This document shows, in pieces, positions 16,761 through 26,115 of a DNA stretch of 31,930 bases (positions are counted from its first letter, which is position 1; every line of letters begins with the position of its first letter). The DNA is from a bacterium (GTDB lineage Bacteria; Spirochaetota; UBA4802; UBA5550), in the NCBI GenBank assembly GCA_024224995.1, contig JAAENB010001021.1:1-31930 (forward strand), given 5' to 3'. A model generated the notes under the pieces. The model was not told where the DNA came from. It ran no database searches and worked only from the letters and a program-made list of their open reading frames with translations. Position numbers and translations under genes: made by a program.

Positions 16761-19700
16761 ATGGACCTGAGCCGTAGAATTATTAATAACAAGTATAAAA
16801 TTACCGAAAGAATCGCCGAAGGACGCATCAGCACGCTCTACCGCGCTTACGAGATTAGCAATGAGAACAAACCTGTTGCCATTAAAATTCTTAAAAACAA
16901 TTGTATCTCCCACCGGATTGAAGATATAATACGGTTCAGGTCGGAAGTAGAAAAACTGGCAGGTATTCAACATGAAAACCTTCTTCAAATATATGAGTTT
17001 GGCGAAGTAATCGGCTTACACTACATCGCAATGGAATATATGGCGGGTAAAAGTCTCGCGGAGCTGCTCGCGGAAGGAGAGATCCCTCTAAAAAAAAGTA
17101 TCGATATTATTACCGGGATTTGCCGGGGAATTGAATTGACCCATAAAATGGGAATTATCCACCGCGATCTTAAACCGGAAAATATTATTATTACCGCGAA
17201 CACGAATATTGTTAAAATAATCGATTTTGGTCTTGCCCGCATAAAAGAATATAATGAAATAGTTGAAACCGGGGAAATTTCAGCCATCTTTGGGTATATT
17301 GCTCCTGAACAGAGCGGTATTTTAAAAAGAAATATTGATGAACGGAGCGATCTCTATTCCCTGGGAGTATTATTCTACCGCTTGCTCACGGGGAAACTCC
17401 CTTTTACCGGTACTGATATCTGCACAATTATGCACCAGCAAATTGCTCATTCTCCTGACGCTCCCGGTACGGTAAATCCGGAAGTCCCTGAGATCCTGGA
17501 TAAAATAATCCTGAAACTGCTGGAAAAAGAACCGCATAACCGTTACCAGGGAACCGGGGGACTTCTTTCGGACCTGGGCAAGTATACCAAAGGACAGACT
17601 GATTTTATTCCGGGGCTCAATGACCGTTTTCTGAACCGGGGCTACCGCACCAGGCTGGTGGGAAGAACAAAAGAACTGGACGCGCTTAAAGAGCTGTTTC
17701 ACCGGACCAGGCAGGACAAGGGCGGCGCCTGCTTCATCAGCGGAGAAACAGGCGCGGGAAAATCAAGGTTGATAGAAGAATTCAGAGACTATGTCTGTTT
17801 AAACGAAGGGCTTTTAATAGAAGGAAGCTGTTTTGCTTCCGGCCATACCACTCCCTACCTGCCCTTTAAAGTGCTCCTTGATTCCTATTTGAAACAATAC
17901 GCCACCTATTCCGATTCCAGGCAGGAAGAAATTTCAAAACAACTCTGGAAAGAGTTTAAAGAATTAGGGGAGATAATCATTCGCCTCAATCCCATGATGA
18001 AGAAGATCCTGGGCGTTTGCAGGGAACTTCCCCCGCTTCATCCCAACAAGGAAACAAACCGCTTTCACATGGTGATAGAGCGGTTTTTTACCAGGCTCAG
18101 CGAACTTGAAAAAGGACTGATTATTGTAATAGAGGATTTGCACTGGTCGGACCCGGGAAGCATAAATCTTTTAAACGGGCTTATCGAGAATATCAAAACA
18201 CTTCCCCTGGTTATTGCGGGTACCTACAATAAGCGGACACTATCCCATGAAGATATCCTGAATCTCCATACCGGTGACCAGTTTGTGAGGGAACTGGATC
18301 TTGATCTTCCGAACCGGGATGAAACAAATACATTTATTGCCGGTCTCCTCCAGGAAGAAGAGACCAATACCAGGGAACTATCACACTTTATTTTTAAAAA
18401 AAGTAAAGGAAACCCCTTTTTTACGATTGAGATCATTAAACAACTCATAGAAGAAAAAGCTCTTCTTTACAAGGATAGTTCCTGGAAAATAGCTTCCCCG
18501 GTTCTCGAGAGCATTGATGTTCCTTCATCTATTACCGATATCATTCTAAAAAGAATTGAACTTCTTGAGGCGCAGGAAAAAGAGATCCTCTCCTATGCTG
18601 CGGTAATTGGCAAAGAATTCGATTTGCAGCTGCTCTTTTCCCTGAGCGATTCAGGCGCTGAAGAGATTGTCGCTATTGTGGACAAGGCTATTGACCTGCA
18701 GCTCCTGGAAGCGGGACCGCTCGAAAAAAACACGATCCGTTTTTTTCATGACCGCGTAAAAGAAGTCTTTTATAATTATACGGGTGAGCTGCAAAAAAGA
18801 GAACTCCACCGGTCTATTGCCTATACAATAGAAAAAATTAACAAGGATTCCATTGGCAGTGTTGTTTTTGATCTTGCCTGGCATTTTTACGAAGCCGGTG
18901 AAAAAGAAAAATCGATTGAGTATGTATACCCCGCAGGCCTGCAATCAAAAGAAAATTTTTCCAACGAAGAGGCGGTCCGTTTTTTCACCAAAACCCTGGA
19001 ACTCCTTGAAGAGACTTCTCCGGAAAAAAGAAAAAACGGACAACTCAAGATCGATTGCCGGGGAGAGCTTGCCGGGATTTACCTGAGAACCGGCAATTAC
19101 GATGAAGCGATTACAATCCTTAATGAAATTCTCCCCTTGAGTACGGATGGAATTGCCAGGGCAAAAATCTTCCGGCAATTAAGTGAGATATGCTACCGCA
19201 AAGGAGAGTTGACGAATTGTGAGGAATATGCCGCCAGGGGACTTGCCCTGCTGGGGAAAAAATTACCGCGTACGAAGTTCCGGGTAATCACGTCACTTGG
19301 GAAGGAGCTGGTTCGCCACATTTTTCACCAGGTCTTTTCCGGGATAATTATCCGCCCTAAGGAGAAACCGCGCGCTGAAGAATACCGGCTTCTTATTACC
19401 TTTTACGAATCTCTGATGCGGATGTATAGTCTGTATGATTTTTCAAAACTTGCTCATTCTATTTTGCAGGGCCTTAACTACTTTGAGAGCCGCTTTGGCA
19501 TTTCAGAGGAACTTGCTGTGGGCTATATCGCGTACGCGTCAATGTGTATGTCCGTTCCCTTATTTAACCGCGCCCGCAAGTTCCATGAAAAAGGGCTGGT
19601 CCTTAACCGGACGCTCAACTCCAGACCGGGGATCGCGAAAAGCTGCCATTATCTCGGTTTTTTTCACGAATGGACCGGTGATTTTGCTCTTGGTGCCGAA

Positions 19701-21395
19701 TACCTGAATAAAAGCCTGGATCTCCACAGCAAACTGGGTGATATCAAAGAAGTCACCATGACCCTGAACGGCCTGGTTGACTGCCACTATTACCGGGGCA
19801 GCTATTCCGAGGCTCTCTCGCTTAACAAGCGCAATAGTGAGATGGCGTGCCGGGCTCGTGATGATTACGCTATTGCCACGGCAGATTCGGGGTTTGCTAA
19901 AATTTACCGGGAAAGCGGTGACCTTGAAAAAGCGAACATGCATGCCGGTAACGCGAACCGCTTGAGCCTGGAAAAAGAGATATGGTTCTGTTTTTGCCAA
20001 TCATTGATTGAATCGGGATGCAACGCCCTGGAGCAGGGCTGTCCGGAAAAAGCGGTTATGTACCTGGAAGAAGCGAAAGAGCTGAATGAAAAAAATTCAT
20101 TCCTCAAGCAATATACGGTGGCGGTTTATTTTAACCTTGCCAGGGCATATATAGAAGAGTATCTTTTAAAAGAGCAGGAGTTACCCGGAAAAAAACGTGC
20201 CCTGTATATAAAAAAAATAAAAGAAGCGTCTTTCCTGGCGCTTAAAAAAACTAAAAAATGGGCTGCTCACCTGGGCGGGGCCTTACGGGTTATGGGCTCC
20301 TACTACGCGCTCATTGGCAGCAATGACCGGGCAAAAAAATTCTTTCAACTCAGCATTGACCATTGCCTCAAAACAGGGAGAGAATTCGAACGGGCCAGGA
20401 GCCTGTACCAATACGGTCTCTTTCTTACCCAGGTTGGTGAACGGGAACTTTCCAAAAAAAAATTTGAAACCGCGTACCAGGTTTTTTGTGAAATTGCCGC
20501 CATGCTCTATATTGAACGGGTGGGAAAACTCCTGGGCATTAAAGAACAGGAGATTGATTCCACTTCCATTCAGCGATTACTGGACAAAGAACGGACCTCC
20601 TCTATTAACCGGCTCAGCCGCAAGATCAGCATGATCCCGGATATTGACCAGCTTCTGAACGAAGTTATTTCCGAAGCGACGCTTCTTACGGGTGCCCAGC
20701 GGGGATACCTGTTTATTATTGATCAGAAGAGCGGGGAACTCATAATTGAAGCAAAAAAAGATCTGCTTGGTCCGGGTAAGGACGAATATTCCAGTGAAAT
20801 TGTTGAAAAGGTTCTGGAAACAGGAAAATATTGTATCCTGCCGAATGAAGAGAGTTCCTACATGGGCTCAGTGTTATGCATCCCCATTAAATCACGCTAC
20901 CGGGTTATGGGTGCCTGTTATTTTAGTAATCCTCTTTCGAGCGGTGTTTTTACCGAACAGAACGCCGACCTGCTTCTTACGTTTCTCTCCCAGGCTGCCG
21001 AAGCTATTGAAAACGCTTTTCTTCACCGGGATTCGAAAAGCGGGAAGGAATCCCAGTTAGTGATGACTCCTGCCACTGAGGCAAAGATTAAAAAGGCCAT
21101 GGCTTTTTTAAATGAAAATTATCAATCGGAAATATCCCGGGAAGGATTAGCCGCGTTTCTCGATATGCACCCCGACAACCTGGGAAGGTTTTTTAAAATA
21201 TATACGGGTAAAAAGATCAAAGAATATATTAACGAACTTCGCGTAAAAGAGGCCGCCCTCAAATTAAGAGAACAGGACGACAGTATTATTAATATCGCGC
21301 TGGCCTCGGGCTTTGAAAGCCTGAGAACGTTTAACAGGGCGTTCTTAAAAATAATGAGTGTCTCTCCGAAGAAATACCGTGACGGAGAACCGTAA
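16761..21395 (+). CDS. Ser/Thr kinase-AAA ATPase-TPR-GAF-AraC fusion regulator
   Basis: The 1544-residue cytoplasmic protein (ATG at 16761, with GAGAG upstream; an in-frame start at 16692 overlaps the phosphatase gene) has five parts. Residues 11-275 are a Hanks-type kinase: Lys42, HRDLKPEN with Asp136, DFG with Asp155 and APEQ. About 300-560 is an STAND-like ATPase with Walker A GETGAGKS (328-335) and Walker B IIVIEDLHWSD near 455. About 720-1250 is TPR-rich. About 1290-1425 is a GAF domain. The end (from about 1440) is an AraC-type double helix-turn-helix. The kinase glycine loop is degenerate (EGRIST), but catalytic residues are present. It resembles PknK-type regulators with an added AraC output, so phosphorylation and ligand state could control DNA binding directly. 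The upstream SpoIIE phosphatases are likely opponents. Confidence 0.92.
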   Translation: MDLSRRIINNKYKITERIAEGRISTLYRAYEISNENKPVAIKILKNNCISHRIEDIIRFRSEVEKLAGIQHENLLQIYEFGEVIGLHYIAMEYMAGKSLAELLAEGEIPLKKSIDIITGICRGIELTHKMGIIHRDLKPENIIITANTNIVKIIDFGLARIKEYNEIVETGEISAIFGYIAPEQSGILKRNIDERSDLYSLGVLFYRLLTGKLPFTGTDICTIMHQQIAHSPDAPGTVNPEVPEILDKIILKLLEKEPHNRYQGTGGLLSDLGKYTKGQTDFIPGLNDRFLNRGYRTRLVGRTKELDALKELFHRTRQDKGGACFISGETGAGKSRLIEEFRDYVCLNEGLLIEGSCFASGHTTPYLPFKVLLDSYLKQYATYSDSRQEEISKQLWKEFKELGEIIIRLNPMMKKILGVCRELPPLHPNKETNRFHMVIERFFTRLSELEKGLIIVIEDLHWSDPGSINLLNGLIENIKTLPLVIAGTYNKRTLSHEDILNLHTGDQFVRELDLDLPNRDETNTFIAGLLQEEETNTRELSHFIFKKSKGNPFFTIEIIKQLIEEKALLYKDSSWKIASPVLESIDVPSSITDIILKRIELLEAQEKEILSYAAVIGKEFDLQLLFSLSDSGAEEIVAIVDKAIDLQLLEAGPLEKNTIRFFHDRVKEVFYNYTGELQKRELHRSIAYTIEKINKDSIGSVVFDLAWHFYEAGEKEKSIEYVYPAGLQSKENFSNEEAVRFFTKTLELLEETSPEKRKNGQLKIDCRGELAGIYLRTGNYDEAITILNEILPLSTDGIARAKIFRQLSEICYRKGELTNCEEYAARGLALLGKKLPRTKFRVITSLGKELVRHIFHQVFSGIIIRPKEKPRAEEYRLLITFYESLMRMYSLYDFSKLAHSILQGLNYFESRFGISEELAVGYIAYASMCMSVPLFNRARKFHEKGLVLNRTLNSRPGIAKSCHYLGFFHEWTGDFALGAEYLNKSLDLHSKLGDIKEVTMTLNGLVDCHYYRGSYSEALSLNKRNSEMACRARDDYAIATADSGFAKIYRESGDLEKANMHAGNANRLSLEKEIWFCFCQSLIESGCNALEQGCPEKAVMYLEEAKELNEKNSFLKQYTVAVYFNLARAYIEEYLLKEQELPGKKRALYIKKIKEASFLALKKTKKWAAHLGGALRVMGSYYALIGSNDRAKKFFQLSIDHCLKTGREFERARSLYQYGLFLTQVGERELSKKKFETAYQVFCEIAAMLYIERVGKLLGIKEQEIDSTSIQRLLDKERTSSINRLSRKISMIPDIDQLLNEVISEATLLTGAQRGYLFIIDQKSGELIIEAKKDLLGPGKDEYSSEIVEKVLETGKYCILPNEESSYMGSVLCIPIKSRYRVMGACYFSNPLSSGVFTEQNADLLLTFLSQAAEAIENAFLHRDSKSGKESQLVMTPATEAKIKKAMAFLNENYQSEISREGLAAFLDMHPDNLGRFFKIYTGKKIKEYINELRVKEAALKLREQDDSIINIALASGFESLRTFNRAFLKIMSVSPKKYRDGEP

Positions 21396-21419
21396 AGGGG
21401 GAAGGGGGCAAGCAAAAAG

Positions 21420-21572
21420 AGTTTCTTGAGAGTGCGGACCCGGCAGGGCCGGAAGACAGGGTTCAGGGATCGGGGTTCAGGGGTCAGTAAAAGAAAGAGG
21501 ATTGGGAATAAAAAAACTGGTTGCCGGAACTCTGTCAACTGCCAACCGTCAACGGACCTTAGTTTCTTGAGA
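21420..21572. repeat. Intergenic low-complexity block with direct repeat
   Basis: AGTTTCTTGAGA occurs at 21420-21431 and 21561-21572. Between them lie GGTTCAGGG/GGTTCAGGGGTC-type microrepeats (21469-21487) and a GTCAACTGCC/GTCAACGG pair. No open frame looks coding. The block separates the kinase gene from the PLP enzyme gene. Confidence 0.5.
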
Positions 21573-21610
21573 ACCGTGTCCATACAACATAACAGTAAAG
21601 GAGCAATACA

Positions 21611-22720
21611 ATGATCAAACCGGGTACAAAAATCGAAGAGCTCGACACACCCGCGCTTATAGTAGATCTTGATAAAATGGAACGGAATATCCGGACCTGG
21701 CAGGAGGCCATTGGCGCGGAAGGGGTTTCGCTGCGGCCCCATGTGAAGACGCATAAAATTCCCGAAATCGCGCTTATGCAGTTAAAAGCTGGCGCGGGCG
21801 GAATTACTGTCGCAAAAGTTTCGGAAGCCGAGGTCTTTGCCTCAGCAGGTATCCGTGATATTTTTATTGCCTATCCCGTTATTGGTAAACAAAAATGGGA
21901 AAAGGCCGCTCATCTTGCCCGGTTTAATAAAATAATTGTTGGGGTCGATAGTGAAACCGGCGCCCGGGGCTTGAGCAAAGCCGCGGCAATTGCCGGTTCT
22001 GTTATTCGCGTGCGGGTGGAAATAAACATGGGTCAGAACAGGTCGGGTGTGCTTCCGGAAAACGCGGAAGCCTTATGCCGCCTGGTGCTGTCCCTTCCCT
22101 CCCTGGAACTGGACGGTATCTTTGGATTCCGGAGCCTGTTCTTTGCTGGCGCGAATAACCGTCCCGCTGAAGAGCTGGGTCGCGAGGAAGGTGAGATTAT
22201 GGCTGCCCTGGCGGAAGAACTTCGCAGCAGTGAGATCCCGGTTACATCTATCAGCATTGGCTCCACTCCCACTGCCCGGTTCGCTGCCGCGGTTCCGGGC
22301 ATAACGGAAGTACGCCCCGGCACCTATATTTTCGGCGACTATATGATGGCGGAACTGGGCGCTGTTTCTTATGACGATATTGCTCTTTCCATACTCTGCA
22401 CGGTTATAAGCCGTCCAGTCCCGGGCCGGGCTGCCATTGACGGCGGATCTAAAACCTTTTGCGGTGATGTGAAACCCGATACCGTGGGCTGCCGGGGTTA
22501 TGCCCGGGCTGTGGGCAGGGAAACCTTTATTGAAAGCATGACTGAAGAGCACGGAGTCCTGTCTCTTGAGGAAGGGCACGACCCCGGTATTGGAGAAAAG
22601 ATCGCGTTATATCCCATCCATGTATGTACCGCAATAAACCTGTGCGACAGGCTTATTGGCGTGCGGAACGGGCTTGTGGAAAAAAGCTGGTTTATCCATG
22701 CCCGGGGGAAGAACCGGTAA
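21611..22720 (+). CDS. DSD1-family PLP-dependent enzyme (D-serine dehydratase / D-threonine aldolase-like)
   Basis: The 369-residue product has the alanine racemase-like N-terminal barrel: LDTPALIVDLDKMERNI, then RPHVKTHK with the PLP-binding Lys46. The C-terminal D-serine dehydratase-like domain carries the probable zinc ligands His/Cys in PIHVCTAINL. Length and motifs fit the fold-type III family that acts on D-serine, D-threonine or hydroxyaspartate with PLP and a metal; the exact substrate cannot be read. The start is the ATG at 21611 after AAAGGAG. It is a stand-alone gene converging on the efflux operon. Confidence 0.88.
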   Translation: MIKPGTKIEELDTPALIVDLDKMERNIRTWQEAIGAEGVSLRPHVKTHKIPEIALMQLKAGAGGITVAKVSEAEVFASAGIRDIFIAYPVIGKQKWEKAAHLARFNKIIVGVDSETGARGLSKAAAIAGSVIRVRVEINMGQNRSGVLPENAEALCRLVLSLPSLELDGIFGFRSLFFAGANNRPAEELGREEGEIMAALAEELRSSEIPVTSISIGSTPTARFAAAVPGITEVRPGTYIFGDYMMAELGAVSYDDIALSILCTVISRPVPGRAAIDGGSKTFCGDVKPDTVGCRGYARAVGRETFIESMTEEHGVLSLEEGHDPGIGEKIALYPIHVCTAINLCDRLIGVRNGLVEKSWFIHARGKNR

Positions 22721-22761
22721 TATCGCCATTCCGATTCACCGGGCACTCTTTTAGTATTTTA

Positions 22762-25700
22762 TCACCCTGAACTTTCTTCTTCAGTCTTTTTGACTCTTTT
22801 TCTTTTTGCTTTTACTTTTTTTTTGGTCACGGTAACAGGGTCAACCGGTTTTTTGGACTCTCCGTTCCCCATGGGATTATAAATCGAACTTCTCATATTT
22901 ATTCCAAAGCGGCCAACAAGCCGGGCAACTCCTCCCTTCATATCTTCGGCGATATAATAAAAACAGGGAATAAGAATAAGGGTGATAAAAGTCGCGAAAA
23001 TGAGTCCATACCCAAACGACATAGCCAGCGGCGCGACGAAATAATTCTTGTCTCCAAAGGCATAGATCGTAGGCATAAGCCCCAGCACTGTTGTGCCTGA
23101 TGTTAGAATAACCGGGCGCAGCCGTATTACGCCGCCTTCGATAAGCGCTTCCTTAAGCGTTCGTCCTTCGTCCCGTTTGTTATTAATAAACTGGACCAGC
23201 ACCAGGGTGTTGCTCACGATGACCCCGGCCAGGCTGAACAAGCCCAGCACACTCATAAACGACAGCGGTTCTCCATGAAAAAAAAGCGCCAGCACTACTC
23301 CTACCAGTGAAAAGGGTATCGCAACCATTACCACCACCGGCAGCGCGAGAGAGTCAAAGAATACAGCCAGTATGATATAAATTACCAGGATCGCGAATAT
23401 AAACAAAACTCCCAGCTCTCCCATACTCTTATTCGTATCCTCTTGTTCTCCTCCGTATGCTATGGAATAACCGGGATACTCATTTTCTATATTCTTAAAC
23501 TTCTTTGTGAGCATTTTGTTCACTTTCATTGAAGTGATCTTACTCGTATCCACATTAGCCTGAACCTGTACAATCCGTTCATAATTGAGCCTGTTTATTT
23601 GCGAATAGCCGGGCTGCTTTTCCACCCGCGTTACCAGGCTCAGGGGAATCAGTCCTCCTTGCTGGGTGGATATCATCACATCATTAAGGCTTTTTAATCT
23701 CTTTCGAGAGCGTTCGGGAAACCGTACCCGTATATCGATATCGTCCTCTTTTTCCCGTACACTGGTTGCCACCATTCCTTCGAAAGAAGCGTGCAAAGCC
23801 ATTGCCGCGTCATAGACCGAAACTTTTGTTCTGGCTGCCATAACTTCATTGATCACATAACGGTATTCCTGTTTTCCTTCTTCAAGATCTATGCTTATGT
23901 CCGACACCCCGTCAACAGTTTCCAGGTAGCCCGTATATTCTCCGGCGATTTTTTTCAAGGTCGCGAAATCTTTTCCCCGCAGCTCCACGTTTACCGGTTT
24001 CCCCACGGGCGGGCCGCTCTCTAAGATATGAAACTCGAATTTCATTTTTCTCGATATTTCTCCGCTCCCCTGAGCGCCTTCAATGCCGCTTCTCAGGGCA
24101 GCCATAATTGTATCGGCAACCCGTTCCCTGTCTTTTTCCGGTGTCAGGAATATCTGCACTGTTGCTTTATGCGTCCCCTGCCCCGGTTTGGGATCGAGGA
24201 AACCTCCGGAGGAATCTATTCCCACACTGGTATGCAGTGCCGACAGCTCTCCCTCCGGGAGTTTAAGAATGATATCATTCACTTTTTTTATTTCCCGTAA
24301 GTTGGCCTTAAGATTCGTCTCCTGGGGCATCTTTGTTACGATCAAGAGATTCTCCGATCCGCCGCCCGGTACAAAGACAAAGTCAATTACACTGGCAAGC
24401 CCCATTGATCCCACAAGCAGCATAAACAATATAAGCACAGTTATATACCGGTGTTTTAACGCCACTTCCAACAGTCCCATATACCGGCGCTGGATCTTTC
24501 CCCAGACCCCTTTTTCGAAATGCTCCGCGTCCTGCTCTGCCTCTTCAGGAGGTTTTTCAACGGTCCTGGTTCTGGAGAACATATTCAAGAACGTGGGAAT
24601 TACAAAGATCGCGATAAACCATGAGGCACCCAGACAGATCATCAAGACCAGGGGTATGGCGATAATAAATTTCCCCATAAGTCCCGAAAGGAACAGGAGC
24701 GGCGCAAATGCAGCGCAGATACATAAGAGCGTTACCGTAAGAGGCCACACTATCTCGGAGACCCCTTTCTCTATGGCACGAAGCTTGTCATACCCCATTT
24801 CCAGGTAGCGGTGCGTGTTCTCTGAGACCACTATGCCAAAGTCAACTATCATCCCCAATACCATGATCATCCCAAAGAGGCTTACCACGTTCAGGGTTAC
24901 TGCTGCCGATTTCATTCCCACAAAGGCAACCATAAAGGACATGGGTATACAGGTTGTTACCAGGGCTGCCATTCGGTAGCCCAATATGAGCATGAGTATT
25001 GCCACGAGCAAAATAAAACCCGTTACTGCGTTGGTGACCACTGAAGAGATATTATTTTTTGTAAACCTGCTGGTATCGTTAAAAAAGGCCAGCTCAACAT
25101 TTTGTTTACTTTTGTTTTCTTTGTTTTCTATATTTTCCGGTTCCTTATTCTTTTCCCCGGGCTCTGCTTTTAACCGTGCTCCCTTGAAATTTTTGAATTC
25201 ATCCCGGATCTTGTTTACCAGGCGAATTTCATCGGCGCTTCTTTTTTTCCAGATCTTAAAAATGATTGCTTCTTTTCCATTGAAGTATTCCAGCTCATCG
25301 GCTTCTTTAAAGGTATCACTTATCCTGGCTATGGCGCCCAGGCGAACTGCCACTCCCGCGTCGTTTGCCATAATAACGGTATTTCGTATCTCATGAATAT
25401 TTTTATATTGTCCCTTTGTCCGAAGGATAAATTCCTTATCTCCTATGCGCAGCGCTCCCCCGGGCAGATCCAGGTTCCGCATTTTCAGTTTATTGATAAC
25501 CGTATTCATCCCAATGCGGTATTTCCTCAATGCCGATGGTTTTACCTCTACCAGATACTCCCGGTCGTAATACCCTTTGTCTTCTACGTCCGCGACCCCA
25601 TCAATTTTGTATATAAAGTCTTCAAGCTCATCGGCAACTTTTCGCAGCTCCTTATACGGTACCTTTTCTCCAATTCCGTATATTGCCACATCTATTACCG

Positions 25701-26112
25701 GGGTTTTGTCCAGTTTAATCTCTTTGGATACAGGCCGCTCTGCCTTATCGGGCAGGTTCTCAACCTGCTCTACGGCGTCTTTTATATCCTGAACCGCTGC
25801 CGCGGGATTTTTTACGTCATCTTCTATATAAACAAGAACTACGGAGGCGTTCTCTATATTATACGCTCTGACCTTGTCGATTCCATCGACCTCGCGCAGC
25901 TTCTTTTCTATGGGAATGGAAATTAGTTTTTCCATTTCATCGGGTGAGCCGCCGGGATAAATGGTTGTTACCGATACCATGTCGAAGTTTACTTCAGGAA
26001 AGGCTTCCCTGTTTATGCTCTTTAAGGTAAAATATCCTGCCAGCATTATGAGTACAACCAGGAGGCTGATGAGCAGCTTCTGGTGTATTAAAAATTTTAT
26101 CAGTTTTATCAT
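22762..26112 (-). CDS. RND-family efflux transporter
   Basis: The 1116-residue inner-membrane pump has the full two-half RND layout: TM1 at about 11-29, two large periplasmic loops and two six-helix bundles (about 360-560 and 890-1065). It probably exports hydrophobic compounds using proton force. The TM4 motif is GMIVDFGIVVSEN: Asp424 is kept, but the second Asp of AcrB-type pumps is Phe425. The TM10 Lys is replaced by Ser967 (VIVSNTLVLVQF). A charged Lys/Glu-rich insertion lies in the first loop just before TM2, and the C-terminus is a basic tail. It follows the TolC-like gene by 3 bp and is last in the operon. No adaptor gene is present. Confidence 0.92.
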   Translation of the reverse strand: MIKLIKFLIHQKLLISLLVVLIMLAGYFTLKSINREAFPEVNFDMVSVTTIYPGGSPDEMEKLISIPIEKKLREVDGIDKVRAYNIENASVVLVYIEDDVKNPAAAVQDIKDAVEQVENLPDKAERPVSKEIKLDKTPVIDVAIYGIGEKVPYKELRKVADELEDFIYKIDGVADVEDKGYYDREYLVEVKPSALRKYRIGMNTVINKLKMRNLDLPGGALRIGDKEFILRTKGQYKNIHEIRNTVIMANDAGVAVRLGAIARISDTFKEADELEYFNGKEAIIFKIWKKRSADEIRLVNKIRDEFKNFKGARLKAEPGEKNKEPENIENKENKSKQNVELAFFNDTSRFTKNNISSVVTNAVTGFILLVAILMLILGYRMAALVTTCIPMSFMVAFVGMKSAAVTLNVVSLFGMIMVLGMIVDFGIVVSENTHRYLEMGYDKLRAIEKGVSEIVWPLTVTLLCICAAFAPLLFLSGLMGKFIIAIPLVLMICLGASWFIAIFVIPTFLNMFSRTRTVEKPPEEAEQDAEHFEKGVWGKIQRRYMGLLEVALKHRYITVLILFMLLVGSMGLASVIDFVFVPGGGSENLLIVTKMPQETNLKANLREIKKVNDIILKLPEGELSALHTSVGIDSSGGFLDPKPGQGTHKATVQIFLTPEKDRERVADTIMAALRSGIEGAQGSGEISRKMKFEFHILESGPPVGKPVNVELRGKDFATLKKIAGEYTGYLETVDGVSDISIDLEEGKQEYRYVINEVMAARTKVSVYDAAMALHASFEGMVATSVREKEDDIDIRVRFPERSRKRLKSLNDVMISTQQGGLIPLSLVTRVEKQPGYSQINRLNYERIVQVQANVDTSKITSMKVNKMLTKKFKNIENEYPGYSIAYGGEQEDTNKSMGELGVLFIFAILVIYIILAVFFDSLALPVVVMVAIPFSLVGVVLALFFHGEPLSFMSVLGLFSLAGVIVSNTLVLVQFINNKRDEGRTLKEALIEGGVIRLRPVILTSGTTVLGLMPTIYAFGDKNYFVAPLAMSFGYGLIFATFITLILIPCFYYIAEDMKGGVARLVGRFGINMRSSIYNPMGNGESKKPVDPVTVTKKKVKAKRKRVKKTEEESSG

Positions 26113-26115
26113 TGC

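Noticed and set aside
21122..21754. Long minus-strand frame of about 210 codons
   Set aside because: It is antisense to the AraC domain of the kinase fusion and the start of the PLP enzyme gene, and it resembles no family.
22714..22742. Hairpin between the convergent PLP enzyme and RND genes as a shared terminator
   Set aside because: Only CCGGT/ACCGG pairs well, and there is no clean T tract on either side.
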